Source of the DNA: Thermostichus vulcanus str. 'Rupite'
GTDB taxonomy: Bacteria; Cyanobacteriota; Cyanobacteriia; Thermostichales; Thermostichaceae
DNA length: 64,000 bases
Direction of reading: 5' to 3'
Assembly (NCBI RefSeq): GCF_022848905.1
Contig: NZ_JAFIRA010000005.1
Span: 60,330 to 124,329, forward strand
Shown here: piece after piece, positions 1-8,938 of the stretch
Layout: every line of letters starts with the position of its first letter
Position numbering within the stretch: position 1 is the first letter of the stretch
The notes under the pieces: model-generated
Database searches by the model: none
What the model saw: only the letters and a program-made list of their open reading frames with translations
What the model was told of the DNA's origin: nothing
Translations under genes and position numbers: made by a program

Positions 1-137
1 TAGCTTTTTTGTTCAGCGGCGAAACCTTGAAATACACCTTATCGGGGCGGATGCAACTGTACGTGTTGCTGATCCTAATTGGGGTCGTGGTGGTGGTGGC
101 CTGGTTAATGCGCTCACCGCTACCGGGATTGGTTTAA
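1..137 (+). CDS. NADH dehydrogenase-like NdhF C-terminus (partial)
   Basis: The reading frame from base 3 is open from the window edge to a TAA at 135-137. It encodes about 44 residues ending in one hydrophobic helix (LYVLLILIGVVVVVAWL) and a short RSPLPG tail. Position directly upstream of ndhD and a CO2 hydration gene fits the NdhF (NuoL-like) proton-pumping subunit of a specialised CO2-uptake NDH-1 complex, whose gene order is ndhF-ndhD-cup. The fragment is too short to identify by sequence alone, so the call rests on gene order. A 252-bp spacer separates it from ndhD; I see no gene there. Confidence 0.55.
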   Translation, partial: AFLFSGETLKYTLSGRMQLYVLLILIGVVVVVAWLMRSPLPGLV

Positions 138-389
138 CGGGTGAGAACCAGGATGTGGGCTCATTGGGTTGGGTTTTGTTACCCCGTTGCGGAGCGACTT
201 AGGCTGAAAGTGGTCAAGGGAACTTTGCTGAATGGTTGCAGGGGCTTTTACAAGAGTGGGGCCAATTAGGTAAGGATGTTCACTTGGGATCCAAATCGGG
301 ATCACATGGGATCACAACGGTTGGGTTTTGCAATGGTTTGCAATTGCTAGAGGTTTGAGGGTGAGCGTGCGAGCAGCTGGGAGAGAGAA

Positions 390-1895
390 ATGTTAAGCCT
401 ACTGATTGGGATCCCATTGCTGGGGGCCGCCGTGATTGGGTTGATCCCCGAACGAGGGAATAAGCAGGTGCATCGAACCTTAGCCCTGATCTTTGGGCTA
501 ATCCTCTTGGGCCTGAGTTTAGGCTTGCTGTTGAACTTTGATCCCCATCTGGGCTCTTTACAACTGACGGAGACCGTGGCTTGGATCCCGCAGTTGGGTT
601 TGATTTACGAATTGGGGGTGGATGGTCTTTCCCTGCCCTTGGTGGTCTTGAATGGTTTGCTGATGTTCATTGCCATTTGGGCCAGTGGCCAAGTGGAGCG
701 GCCCCGTCTGTATTACAGCCTGTTGTTGATGTTGGCAGCAGCGGTGGCAGGGGCTTTCTTGGCGCAAAACTTGCTGCTGTTTTTCCTGTTTTATGAGGTC
801 GAGCTAATTCCGCTGTACTTGCTAATTGCCATTTGGGGCGGGCCACGCCGTACCTATGCCGCCACCAAGTTTCTGGTGTACACGGCTCTGTCCGGGATCC
901 TGCTTTTGATCGGCTTCTTTGGACTCAGTTGGCTGAGTGATACCAACAGCTTCACCTACACGGTGTTGCAGGCTCATCCTTTGCCCTTGCTGCAGCAGAG
1001 CCTATTGTTAATCCCGATTTTGGTGGGATTGGCCATTAAGATCCCGTTGGTCCCCTTTCATACCTGGCTGCCGGATGCTCACGTGGAAGCGTCCACCCCC
1101 ATCTCGGTGCTCTTGGCGGGATTGCTGCTGAAATTGGGCACCTATGGTCTGTTGCGGTTTGGTTTGCAACTGTTGCCGGATGCTTGGGAACAAGCGGGGC
1201 CGTGGTTGGCGGGTTGGGCAGTGGTGAACGTGCTGTATGGCTCCTTGAATGCCCTAGTGCAGCAGGATATGAAGAAGTTGGTGGCCTACAGTTCAATCGC
1301 CCACATGGGCTACATTTTATTGGCGGCGGCGGCGGCCACTCCTTTGTCTTTGGTGGGATCCATCTTTCAAATGATCAGCCACGGCTTAATTTCGGCGCTG
1401 CTCTTTTTGCTGGTGGGGGCAGTTTACACCAACACAGGTACACGGGATCTAAAGCTGCTAGAGGGGTTGCTGAATCCCGAGCGGGGCTTACCCTTGATTG
1501 GCAGTTTGATGGTGTTGGGGGTAATGGCCAGTGGGGGTACGCCGGGCATGGTGGGTTTTATCGCTGAATTTGTTGTCTTTCGCGGCAGCTTTCCGATGTT
1601 TCCGCTGCAGACCTTACTGTGCATGATCGGGACGGGCTTGACGGCAGCCTATTTCCTGTTGATGGTGAACCGCGCCTTTTTTGGCCGCTTGTCGGAGGTG
1701 GCTATTGCAATGCCCCGCCGCCGCGTGGGAGAACGGTTGCCTGCCGCAGTCTTGGCGGTGCTCGTGGTGCTCTTGGGCCTACAACCGGCTTGGGTGACGG
1801 GATGGGTGGAACCCACAACCGCTCATCTGTTGCACCCACCAGCAATAGCTACTGCACCCGTTACGGCTGCAGAGGGTCCCTTGTCCCTGCTGTAA
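390..1895 (+). CDS. ndhD: NAD(P)H-quinone oxidoreductase subunit 4 (NdhD)
   Basis: A 501-residue NuoM/NdhD antiporter-like membrane subunit of thylakoid NDH-1. It is hydrophobic throughout, consistent with about 14 helices. The helix with the key glutamate reads FYEVELIPLY (Glu136), and the pumping lysine lies in LAIKIPLVPFHTWLPDAH (Lys217). Both are standard for proton-translocating subunits. The ATG is preceded by a purine-rich GGGAGAGAGAA. The CO2 hydration gene follows after 28 bp, so this is an NdhD3/NdhD4-type subunit of a CO2-uptake NDH-1 complex and not the respiratory NdhD1. No CupS-like gene follows, which favours the constitutive NdhD4 version, but that sub-assignment is an inference. 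Confidence 0.93.
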   Translation: MLSLLIGIPLLGAAVIGLIPERGNKQVHRTLALIFGLILLGLSLGLLLNFDPHLGSLQLTETVAWIPQLGLIYELGVDGLSLPLVVLNGLLMFIAIWASGQVERPRLYYSLLLMLAAAVAGAFLAQNLLLFFLFYEVELIPLYLLIAIWGGPRRTYAATKFLVYTALSGILLLIGFFGLSWLSDTNSFTYTVLQAHPLPLLQQSLLLIPILVGLAIKIPLVPFHTWLPDAHVEASTPISVLLAGLLLKLGTYGLLRFGLQLLPDAWEQAGPWLAGWAVVNVLYGSLNALVQQDMKKLVAYSSIAHMGYILLAAAAATPLSLVGSIFQMISHGLISALLFLLVGAVYTNTGTRDLKLLEGLLNPERGLPLIGSLMVLGVMASGGTPGMVGFIAEFVVFRGSFPMFPLQTLLCMIGTGLTAAYFLLMVNRAFFGRLSEVAIAMPRRRVGERLPAAVLAVLVVLLGLQPAWVTGWVEPTTAHLLHPPAIATAPVTAAEGPLSLL

Positions 1896-1947
1896 ATCCG
1901 GTGTTCATCTCACCCTCTCACTGTTGATCCTGACCCTTCCTCCTCCT

Positions 1948-3132
1948 ATGGCTTCCACTCTCCCTCGTGATGGCGCTGCTCTTTCTCCCTCCTGTTTTCT
2001 CCTGGTGGGCCTGGATCCCCTAGATCAGGTGCGGATTAGCCCGATTCTGCAACGGTTGGAGGCGGGTGGGGCTCTTTTACCGGATTCGCGGATTAACCGT
2101 CTGGAGGTGATCGGGATCCTGCACAGCTATGGGGAGGTATTGGATGCCTATTCCCGCAATTTGATCTTTATTGCCGACCATCAATTTCTCGAGCTTTTTC
2201 CGGCCTTTAAGTATTTCAACGGCGAGATTACCCTCGGCAAGTGGCTGCGCTACCTCTGGCATGACCGCATTAACTATGAGTTTGCGGAATATTGCATGAA
2301 GGCGATGCTTTGGCATGGGGGCGGCGGGTTGGATAGCTATCTGGATACGCCGGAGTTTGTTCAGCGGGCCAAGGCGGCCATTCAAGCCAAAATTCAATTC
2401 AATCCCTTTTTGCAGGGACTGGGGATCCTCTTTCCGGAGTTTGCTTTGGAGCAGGTGCGCATGCTGGCCATGTACAGCGGCTTGGGTCAGTTTTGGCGGG
2501 TGATGAGTGATATCTTTTTGGCCTTGGCCAAACGCTATGAGAGTGAGCCTCACCTGACAATTCCAGATGTGGTGGCCCATGTGCAGCAGGGGTTGGTGGA
2601 GGCTGCCAACAAACCGATTACTTATGCCCCTTGCATTTGGGGGCAACGCCATGAGGTGATCCCAGAGTCGGTGGGGCTAACCTTTTTGCCGGATACGGCC
2701 ATTCCCTATGTGGAGGCGGTGTTTTTTCGCTCATTTCCCTTCATGGGTACCCTGTCCTACAATGCGCAGGCCGGGCAAATCCCGGAAGACCAGGCGGATT
2801 TTGCCTATGGTGCCCTCTATGCCGATCCCCTGCCAGTAGGGAGTGCCGGGATCCCGCCCACCCTGTTGATGCAGGATATGCTGCGCCATTTGCCCCCTTA
2901 CCTAGAGGAGCACTACCGCCGCAGTCTGCGGGGAGAAGATGATATTCGGGTGAAGATCTGTCTGAGTTTCCAGAAATCCATGTTCTGTGTGACCACAGCG
3001 GCTCTGCGGGCTTTGGCTCCCTACCCATTGGAAACTCAGGATCCGGAACAACAACTGGCCAATCGAGAGTTTCTCACCCCCTGGTTGCAACGGCTGGCTA
3101 GATCCCAGCTGTTGAGTGTGCAGGAAGGGTGA
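1948..3132 (+). CDS. cupB: CO2 hydration protein (CupA/CupB, ChpX/ChpY family)
   Basis: A soluble protein of about 394 residues that matches the cyanobacterial CO2 hydration family. Members bind the NdhD3/F3 or NdhD4/F4 form of NDH-1 and convert CO2 to bicarbonate in the cytosol. Recognisable conserved stretches include DHQFLELFPAFKYFNG, WLRYLWHDRINYEFAEYC and TYAPCIWGQRHEVIPES, rich in His/Cys/Glu suited to a metal site. The frame is open upstream to a TTG at 1924, but the ATG at 1948 is the likelier start. The gene directly follows ndhD. CupB is preferred over CupA because no small CupS gene lies downstream; the family is certain, the paralog is not. Confidence 0.85.
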   Translation: MASTLPRDGAALSPSCFLLVGLDPLDQVRISPILQRLEAGGALLPDSRINRLEVIGILHSYGEVLDAYSRNLIFIADHQFLELFPAFKYFNGEITLGKWLRYLWHDRINYEFAEYCMKAMLWHGGGGLDSYLDTPEFVQRAKAAIQAKIQFNPFLQGLGILFPEFALEQVRMLAMYSGLGQFWRVMSDIFLALAKRYESEPHLTIPDVVAHVQQGLVEAANKPITYAPCIWGQRHEVIPESVGLTFLPDTAIPYVEAVFFRSFPFMGTLSYNAQAGQIPEDQADFAYGALYADPLPVGSAGIPPTLLMQDMLRHLPPYLEEHYRRSLRGEDDIRVKICLSFQKSMFCVTTAALRALAPYPLETQDPEQQLANREFLTPWLQRLARSQLLSVQEG

Positions 3133-3434
3133 CGGGATCCCAAGTCGAATGGCGAGTTGAATGGATCGATCCGTGCTCCTCAGGCATCCAAATCGAAGAG
3201 GTGGGCGTAATCTTTGCAGAGGCCGCAAATACCCTGCTGAAAACCCTAATGGTGTTCATGGGTTTTCAAGGTTTTCAGACAAAACAGGGATCCCGGAAAG
3301 CAACCGGATCCCTGATTGGGGCTTGAACTGAGAAGAAACTGCCCGCAAGGGTAGGGAGTTGATCTGCAGTTGAGTGTGGATGAGAGCGGGGTGCGCCTCT
3401 ACTACCGTTTGTTGACTTTTTAGGGAACACTCTC
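3133..3434. other. Intergenic region with a strong HIP-based hairpin
   Basis: About 300 bp between cup and the DUF4394 lipoprotein gene. A 65-codon frame starts at 3129 and overlaps the cup stop, but it has no recognisable protein features and I do not call it. The one clear structure is the hairpin at 3285-3314, listed separately. Confidence 0.6.
3285..3314 (+). terminator. Hairpin downstream of cup, possible transcription terminator
   Basis: Arms CAGGGATCCCGG and CCGGATCCCTG pair over 11 bp with one bulged C and a 7-nt loop. Each arm contains GGATCC. No U-run follows, so this is either a U-less terminator or a chance pairing of two HIP-like octamers. It sits at the end of the ndhF-ndhD-cup unit. 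Confidence 0.35.
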
Positions 3435-4232
3435 ATGCGTAAGCATCTTGTTTCTTTAGTGGCCAGTGGCTTGGCTCTGCTCGGTTGTAGTAGCAGCAAT
3501 GCTTCTCCGATGGGCATGATACCCTCCCAAGCCGATTTGGTGGCTTTGAGCAGCGGTAATCGCCTTACCTTGATTCGTTCTGCAGATGCGTCTGTACAGG
3601 GATCCCTGAGGGTGACTGGGGTGAATGGCAATTTGATCGGGATAGATGTGCGCCCCGCCAATGGAGCCCTCTATGCCCTTAGTGATACCAATATCCTCTA
3701 CACCATCAACTTACAGACGGGAGCAGCCACCGTTGCCAGCAGGCTGTCGGTTCCGTTCACAGGGGGCAGCCTTTCCGGCATGGATTTCAACCCCGTTCCG
3801 GATCGTCTGCGGCTGGTGGGAGCCAACGGTCAGAACTTCCGCATCAATGTCGATACCGGTGAAGTGATTCAGGATGGCACCTTAGCCTTTGCCCCTGGGG
3901 AACTCCAGGGATCCCCACCGGCGATCACGGCGGCTGCCTACACCAACAACGTGGCTGGAGCCCAATCCACCCGACTGCTAAACATTGATGGGGAACGGAA
4001 TCTGTTGGTGTTGCAAAATCCTCCCAATGACGGTGTGCTTACCCCGATTGGCCCCTTGGGCGTTCCTTTTGGCTCTGTGGGCGGGTTTGATATTCGTACC
4101 GATACCAATGGTGTGGACACGGGCTTTGCCATTGGGGGATCCACCCTCTATCGAATTGATTTGAGCTCTGGGCGAGCCACAACCTTGGGTACGGTGGCAG
4201 GTGGACCCTTTTTGGGCTTGGCCGCTTTGTAG
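3435..4232 (+). CDS. DUF4394 domain lipoprotein
   Basis: A 265-residue secreted lipoprotein. Residues 1-17 form a lipoprotein signal with lipobox LLGC and the lipidated cysteine at position 18. The rest is a DUF4394-type beta-propeller: repeated motifs such as GIDVRPANGALYALS, GMDFNPVPDRLRLVG and GGFDIRTDTNGVDTGFAI are typical of this family. Its function is unknown; related proteins are extracellular or envelope proteins. It stands alone, with the upstream CO2-uptake unit ending about 300 bp away and the sigma factor gene starting about 250 bp downstream. Confidence 0.85.
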   Translation: MRKHLVSLVASGLALLGCSSSNASPMGMIPSQADLVALSSGNRLTLIRSADASVQGSLRVTGVNGNLIGIDVRPANGALYALSDTNILYTINLQTGAATVASRLSVPFTGGSLSGMDFNPVPDRLRLVGANGQNFRINVDTGEVIQDGTLAFAPGELQGSPPAITAAAYTNNVAGAQSTRLLNIDGERNLLVLQNPPNDGVLTPIGPLGVPFGSVGGFDIRTDTNGVDTGFAIGGSTLYRIDLSSGRATTLGTVAGGPFLGLAAL

Positions 4233-4479
4233 GGGATTGAGCCTCAGTTGAGCCCTGGGTGAACCCTTCCTTCCTCTCTCGCCGGGTGCGCTGGGCTGGC
4301 CCGATTCCGCGCTCTGGGGTTGGGCTAGCCAGTGGAGCCTTCCTGGCTCCGTTGCTCTAGCTTGACCCCTATTTTTGCAAACGATAGATTATGGAGGGCC
4401 TCTTCCTGGGAACGGTTCTTTCCCCCATGCCTGCGTCTAGCTGGTTCTGTTGTTCCTTCCCTGCGGTGCTCCCTTGCCC

Positions 4480-5082
4480 ATGATGAAATTCGAGGGTGAT
4501 AAGACCGGCAGATCCCTGCAGGAGAGCACAGATGCAGAGGTATTTTCGGCTCTCAAGGCGGGTCAGTCCCAGGCACTGGCCATCCTTTATGACCGGCATG
4601 TGGGCTTAGTGTATGGTATTGCCTACAAGGTGCTGGGCAATGCTGCCGAAGCCGAGGACCTCACCCAAGATATTTTTTTGAACCTGTCTCGTTCCTCATT
4701 CGATGCCCAGCGGGGATCCCTGCGCACCTATTTGGGCATTCTGGTTCGCTCCCGCTGTTTGGATCGGCTGCGATCCTGGCGCAATCGACAGCGGTCTTTG
4801 GAACGGGGCAAAGTGGAACTACAGGCACAAGGAAGTAGCAGCGGGGATCCCTCCTTTGAGCACCTTTCCCAAACCGAACAGGTAGAAGAGGTACAAACAG
4901 CCTTGGCAGAGTTATCGGACAGTCAACGGCAAATTTTGAAAATGGCCTATTACGAAGGGATGAGCCAATCGGAGATCGCCAAACAACTGGATCTTCCCTT
5001 GGGCACCGTCAAGGCTAGGGCGAGGCGAGGACTGCTACGGCTGCGGCAATTATTGGATCCCAAAGGGAGAGGCCCGTCATGA
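4480..5082 (+). CDS. ECF-type RNA polymerase sigma factor
   Basis: A sigma-70 family protein of about 200 residues with only regions 2 and 4, as in ECF/group 4 factors. Region 2 contains LYDRHVGLVYGIAYKVLG and EAEDLTQDIFLNL. Region 4 contains LSDSQRQILKMAYYEGMSQ and the helix-turn-helix QSEIAKQLDLPLGTVKAR. The frame opens at a TTG (4450), but the consecutive ATGs at 4480 and 4483 are better starts. The stop overlaps the next gene's ATG by 4 bp (ATGA), so the two are translationally coupled. The partner encodes its anti-sigma factor. It resembles cyanobacterial SigG-like factors; the target regulon cannot be read from this window. Confidence 0.9.
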   Translation: MMKFEGDKTGRSLQESTDAEVFSALKAGQSQALAILYDRHVGLVYGIAYKVLGNAAEAEDLTQDIFLNLSRSSFDAQRGSLRTYLGILVRSRCLDRLRSWRNRQRSLERGKVELQAQGSSSGDPSFEHLSQTEQVEEVQTALAELSDSQRQILKMAYYEGMSQSEIAKQLDLPLGTVKARARRGLLRLRQLLDPKGRGPS

Positions 5083-5831
5083 AAGCAGAATCAGCATCTC
5101 CAGAAGAACTGCAACTGTGGCTGGCGGGCTATGTCCTTGGGGATCTCTCCCCAGAGGAGGCGGAAGGTTTGCAAGCTATCTTGAAGCAGCAACCGCAACT
5201 GCAACAGGAACTGGAAGCTCTCCAGCAGTCTTTAGAAATGGCTCACGCTGTGGAGGAACGGCAACCGCCCCCTTCACTGCGAGCCTCCCTGTTACAGGCT
5301 CAAGCGGAACAAGCCCGTCAGCCTTTGCCAACTCCGGGGCGTAGGCTTTCCTGGGGATCCCGGCTGAGTCCCGTGGGCGCTTTGGCGGCTGGGCTGATCC
5401 TGGCGTTGGGGTTGGGGAATCTTTACCTGTGGCGCCGGCTACAGGTAGCGCAGGTGCAGGAGGTGCCGGGAGCGGTTTTGACCTATGAGTTGCAGCCCAC
5501 TGCCGAAAATCTCACCGGCTCTGTCACGGTAGAGGTGGATCCAGATCGCCTGCAGGGCCGCTTGCTGGCGCGGGATTTACCCCCTCTGCCGGAAGGACGA
5601 GTGTATGCCCTCTGGGTGGTGTTAGAGCCGGGAGCCCCTTTTACCACCGATGAAGCTGGGGCCATTCTCATCGAGGCCTTTCGCGTGGATAGGGCCAGAC
5701 ACCTAGAGCAAGAGCTTCGTCTGCCGCCTGTGTTTCAATCGGTGCAGTGGGTACAGACAGTGGCCATTACCGAAGAAGAGGACAGCCGCCCCCAAGCCCA
5801 CCAGGGATCCCCCTTGTGGATTGCCGGTTGA
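5079..5831 (+). CDS. Anti-sigma factor (RskA-like, single-pass membrane)
   Basis: A 250-residue protein coupled by a 4-bp overlap to the ECF sigma gene. The N-terminal 60 residues are an anti-sigma domain with the motif LAGYVLGDLSPEEAEGLQAIL. One transmembrane helix follows at about residues 97-118. The C-terminal half matches the RskA/anti-sigma-K periplasmic domain, including YALWVVLEPG. I do not see the HxxxCxxC zinc motif, so this is not a zinc-binding anti-sigma factor. It should hold the sigma factor at the membrane until an envelope signal releases it. Confidence 0.85.
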   Translation: MKAESASPEELQLWLAGYVLGDLSPEEAEGLQAILKQQPQLQQELEALQQSLEMAHAVEERQPPPSLRASLLQAQAEQARQPLPTPGRRLSWGSRLSPVGALAAGLILALGLGNLYLWRRLQVAQVQEVPGAVLTYELQPTAENLTGSVTVEVDPDRLQGRLLARDLPPLPEGRVYALWVVLEPGAPFTTDEAGAILIEAFRVDRARHLEQELRLPPVFQSVQWVQTVAITEEEDSRPQAHQGSPLWIAG

Positions 5832-5977
5832 GCGGTGCAGTCATCGCCTGGAGATAGAAGGTTATCAATGGTTAGGGGTGACACTTCACCAGGGATCCCC
5901 TGAGATTCCCTTGTGATTAAGAGATTAAGATAAGAGTCGCTACCCCTGCGCCGCAAACGGTAACTTGGAGGCCACCG

Positions 5978-6199
5978 ATGGGCGAAGCTAAGCGCCGCAA
6001 AACCCGTGAAACCCAGGATCCTGACCAAGAGCTGGTGTTTCCCAAACTGAAGGATATTCCCCTCACCAAGGGGCAAGCCCGCACGATCTACAATTGGACA
6101 ACCCGCGGAGCTTGGACAGGCATCATTCTGTTGGCCATTGTTTGGGTTGTCATCCGATTTGTAGGCCCAACCTTTGGCTGGTGGCATTTGGTCGGTTGA
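5978..6199 (+). CDS. DUF2839 family small membrane protein
   Basis: A 73-residue protein that begins MGEAKRRK, the signature of the cyanobacterial/plastid DUF2839 family. A basic N-terminus is followed by one transmembrane helix at about residues 47-63 (GIILLAIVWVVIRFVG). The start is fixed by a GGAGG at 5967-5971, 6 bases before the ATG. Function is unknown. It lies alone between the anti-sigma gene and the nitrilase gene. Confidence 0.85.
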   Translation: MGEAKRRKTRETQDPDQELVFPKLKDIPLTKGQARTIYNWTTRGAWTGIILLAIVWVVIRFVGPTFGWWHLVG

Positions 6200-6250
6200 G
6201 CCTCTGCCCAAGCTTTTTAGGATACCTCAGCCTCTTCCGGAGTTTTCCCT

Positions 6251-7078
6251 ATGCGTCCCTACCTGGCAGCCGCCATTCAGATGACCAGCATTCCCGATCT
6301 GGCCAGCAATTTGCAGCAGGCAGAAGAGTGGATTGATTTTGCGGTGCGGCAGGGATGTGAGCTGGTGACACTGCCGGAAAACTTTGCCTTTATGGGACCA
6401 GAGGCGGAGAAAACTCGCCTTGCCCAAGAGATCTCAGACCGAGCAGAAGAATTCTTGGGCAAAATGGCCCAGCGATACCAGGTGTTTGTCCTGGGCGGAG
6501 GGTATCCTGTCCCAGATCGGCAGGGCAGAGTCTACAACACCGCCGCCCTCTACGATCCCGAGGGTAAGGAAATCGCCCGCTATCGCAAAATTCATCTGTT
6601 TGATGTCAACTTGCCCGATGGCAACACCTACCGGGAGTCCAGCACGGTGGTCAGTGGCGATGAACTGGTGACCTGTGAGCAGGAACGGTTGGGGATCCTG
6701 GGATTGTCGGTCTGTTACGACGTGCGCTTCCCAGAGCTATACCGCTCTTTGGTGGATCGCGGTGCCCAGATCTTGCTCATTCCAGCTGCCTTTACCGCCT
6801 ACACAGGTCGGGATCACTGGCAAATTTTGTTGCAATGTCGGGCGATTGAGAATACCTGCTATGTGATCGCTCCGGCCCAGGTGGGCAACCATTACGAACG
6901 GCGGCAATGCCATGGCCACGCCATGATTTTGGATCCCTGGGGTGCGATCCTGGCGGATGCAGGGGGTGAAAAACCAGGGGTTGCCATTGCCGAGATTGAT
7001 CCCGATCGCCTGCAATCGGTACGGCGGCAGATGCCCTCGCTGCAACATCGTCGCTTAGCCTGCGCCGTTATCCCCTGA
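6251..7078 (+). CDS. Carbon-nitrogen hydrolase (nitrilase superfamily, Nit1/Nit2-like)
   Basis: A 275-residue amidase-type enzyme. The catalytic triad is present: Glu43 in LPENFAF, Lys113 in YRKIHLFD and Cys155 in SVCYDVRFPELYR. The order and spacing are those of the Nit/omega-amidase branch, which in many organisms repairs deaminated glutathione or hydrolyses alpha-keto-acid amides. The substrate here is not determined. A glutaredoxin-like gene begins 6 bp after its stop, so the two are probably co-transcribed; a redox or glutathione connection would fit but is inference. Confidence 0.9.
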   Translation: MRPYLAAAIQMTSIPDLASNLQQAEEWIDFAVRQGCELVTLPENFAFMGPEAEKTRLAQEISDRAEEFLGKMAQRYQVFVLGGGYPVPDRQGRVYNTAALYDPEGKEIARYRKIHLFDVNLPDGNTYRESSTVVSGDELVTCEQERLGILGLSVCYDVRFPELYRSLVDRGAQILLIPAAFTAYTGRDHWQILLQCRAIENTCYVIAPAQVGNHYERRQCHGHAMILDPWGAILADAGGEKPGVAIAEIDPDRLQSVRRQMPSLQHRRLACAVIP

Positions 7079-7084
7079 GAACCT

Positions 7085-7369
7085 ATGATCGGAACCCTAG
7101 CTTGGCCCCCGCTGATTCTCTACAGCAAACCCGGTTGTCACCTTTGCGAAGGGCTAGCCGAAAAACTCTGGCAGATTCCGGAAATTCCCGCTTTGGAAAT
7201 CCGCGACATCACCACGAATTCCACTTGGTGGGAGCGTTACCAGTTGGAAATTCCGGTGCTCAGCCTGGCAATGGATCCCGAGCGCCCTTTGCCCCAACCT
7301 TCGCCGCGACTGACGGTACAACAGTTGCGGACTTGGCTAGAGAAGCAATTAACAAGCTGTCAATATTGA
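7085..7369 (+). CDS. Glutaredoxin-like protein (DUF836 type)
   Basis: A 94-residue thioredoxin-fold protein. The active-site motif is KPGCHLCEG, giving Cys18-His-Leu-Cys21 after a first beta strand (LILYSKPGC). The later IPVLSL stretch provides the cis-proline, as in the glutaredoxin-like DUF836 family. It likely acts as a small cytosolic thiol oxidoreductase. It starts 6 bp after the nitrilase gene, and the convergent TolC-type gene ends 9 bp beyond its stop. Confidence 0.82.
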   Translation: MIGTLAWPPLILYSKPGCHLCEGLAEKLWQIPEIPALEIRDITTNSTWWERYQLEIPVLSLAMDPERPLPQPSPRLTVQQLRTWLEKQLTSCQY

Positions 7370-7378
7370 TTGAATGAA

Positions 7379-8938
7379 CTAGAGGGTACCGGTGGCCCGG
7401 CGTAGCTGCACTAGGGCGCGGTTGTAGGCAAGGATGGCATTGGAGAGGTTCCCGCGAGCGGTGGTCAGGGCTGTTTCAGCGTTGATCACCTCCGTTTGGG
7501 TACCGACCCCGGCTTGCACGCGCAAACGGGCCAAGCGCAGGCTTTCTTCTGCGGAAGCAATCGCCACTTTGGCTGCATCGATCTGTTCGCGGCTGGATGC
7601 CAGGGTCAGGAAGGCTTCCTCCACCCCCCGTTGGATTTCGTTGCGGGATCCCACAAAACTGCTCACGGCCACTTGCCCATCAATCTGGGCTTGGCGGGCT
7701 TGAGCCTGAGACTCTCCCCCATCAAACCAAGTCAAGCTAAAATTGGCCCCTGCCGAGTAGCCCACATCAAAACTGTCGCGGCTGGCGTTGAAATCGTTGA
7801 CGGCATCGAGGGTGGCGAACAACCCAATACGGGGGCCATTGCTGGCTTCTGCCAGGCGCACACGACTTTGGGCTTGTTCCAGTTGTTGCCGTTGAATCTC
7901 CAGTTCCTGCCGTTGGGCAAAGGCGGCCACAATTGTCTCTTCTAGGCTCAGATCCCATTCCCCCATCGGCTCAATGCGATCACTGGCCACCACATCGGTG
8001 GGGTTGGGAAAGTTGAGCAACTCTGCCAAGCGACGACGATTCAGTTGTTGGGTATTCTGTGCCGCCAGTAGCGTTTGCCGATTGTTGGCCACTTCTGTTT
8101 CTGCCTGTAGGATCTCGAAGCGGGTTCCCAATCCTGCCCGTTCCCGCGCCTGGGCATCGCGGAGGGTGGCTTCAGAGCTTTCAACAGCGGCTTGGCTGAT
8201 GGCAACGCTGGCATCAGAACTTTGCAGGTCATAGTAGGCATTGGCCACACTTTGTTTTACCGTTTGCAAGGTTTGCTCCAATTGCAACTGGGCAATGCGC
8301 AGAGCTTCCTGGGCCAGCTTTAAGTTTTGATCCCGCAGGCCACTGTCAAAGGCGGTATACTCCACCCGCACGACGCTCGCCGAGAGAGTATGGGATTCAC
8401 GGCTGGGCCCACCCCCCGGAGAAGGGGCATCGCTGTATTGGTAGTTAGCGCTGCTGGAGAGGGTAGGGGCATAGGCGGCCTCTGCCAGAGCAATTCCTGC
8501 CTCAGCGCGTTGCACGGCCAATTCTGCCTGTTGGATGGCGGGGTTTTGGGCTACAGCAATATCCAGAGCTTCCTCTAAAGATAGGCCTTCTCTGCGCTCA
8601 ATCCGCACTTCCAAGGGGGATTGCGGGACTACCAATTCTTCTGCCGTCAGGGATCCCTCCAGAACTGGGGCAACAGTGGGAGCTGTGTCAGGTGGTATTG
8701 TGTCAGGTGGTATGGACAAGGTGGGGGGCGGAGCGGGGGTGATGATTTCGCGGCTGTCAGGTAAGACAAAAGCGGCAGGGTCAGGGGAGTCCGGTTGAGC
8801 AAGGGCAGGAGCAACCCAAAGCAGACCTAAAAGGATGCTCCAGGGGGTAGAACGAGTAAAGCGCAACTGGGATCCCGGTGGGCTTATCTGCTGGCGGAAA
8901 GATTGAAGCTGACTACTGGCCACATCCTGCATCACCAT
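7379..8938 (-). CDS. TolC family outer membrane efflux protein
   Basis: A 519-residue TolC/OEP-type protein. A secretory signal lies near residues 30-48 (PWSILLGLLWVAPALAQ) behind a long N-terminal stretch, so an internal start is possible. After a Pro-rich linker come two repeats of the outer membrane factor fold. The first begins LSLEEALDIAVAQNPAI; the second includes AQRQELEIQRQQLEQA and ends in coiled-coil helices with LRVQAGVGTQTEVINAE. TolC trimers form the outer membrane duct for RND/ABC efflux or type I secretion. No inner membrane partner is encoded nearby, as is common in cyanobacteria. Divergent from the coiled-coil gene at 9200. Confidence 0.9.
   Translation of the reverse strand: MVMQDVASSQLQSFRQQISPPGSQLRFTRSTPWSILLGLLWVAPALAQPDSPDPAAFVLPDSREIITPAPPPTLSIPPDTIPPDTAPTVAPVLEGSLTAEELVVPQSPLEVRIERREGLSLEEALDIAVAQNPAIQQAELAVQRAEAGIALAEAAYAPTLSSSANYQYSDAPSPGGGPSRESHTLSASVVRVEYTAFDSGLRDQNLKLAQEALRIAQLQLEQTLQTVKQSVANAYYDLQSSDASVAISQAAVESSEATLRDAQARERAGLGTRFEILQAETEVANNRQTLLAAQNTQQLNRRRLAELLNFPNPTDVVASDRIEPMGEWDLSLEETIVAAFAQRQELEIQRQQLEQAQSRVRLAEASNGPRIGLFATLDAVNDFNASRDSFDVGYSAGANFSLTWFDGGESQAQARQAQIDGQVAVSSFVGSRNEIQRGVEEAFLTLASSREQIDAAKVAIASAEESLRLARLRVQAGVGTQTEVINAETALTTARGNLSNAILAYNRALVQLRRATGTL

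Noticed and set aside
3129..3326. 65-codon ORF overlapping the cup stop
   Set aside because: No protein-like features, no ribosome-binding site, and it runs through the hairpin at 3285; probably non-coding.
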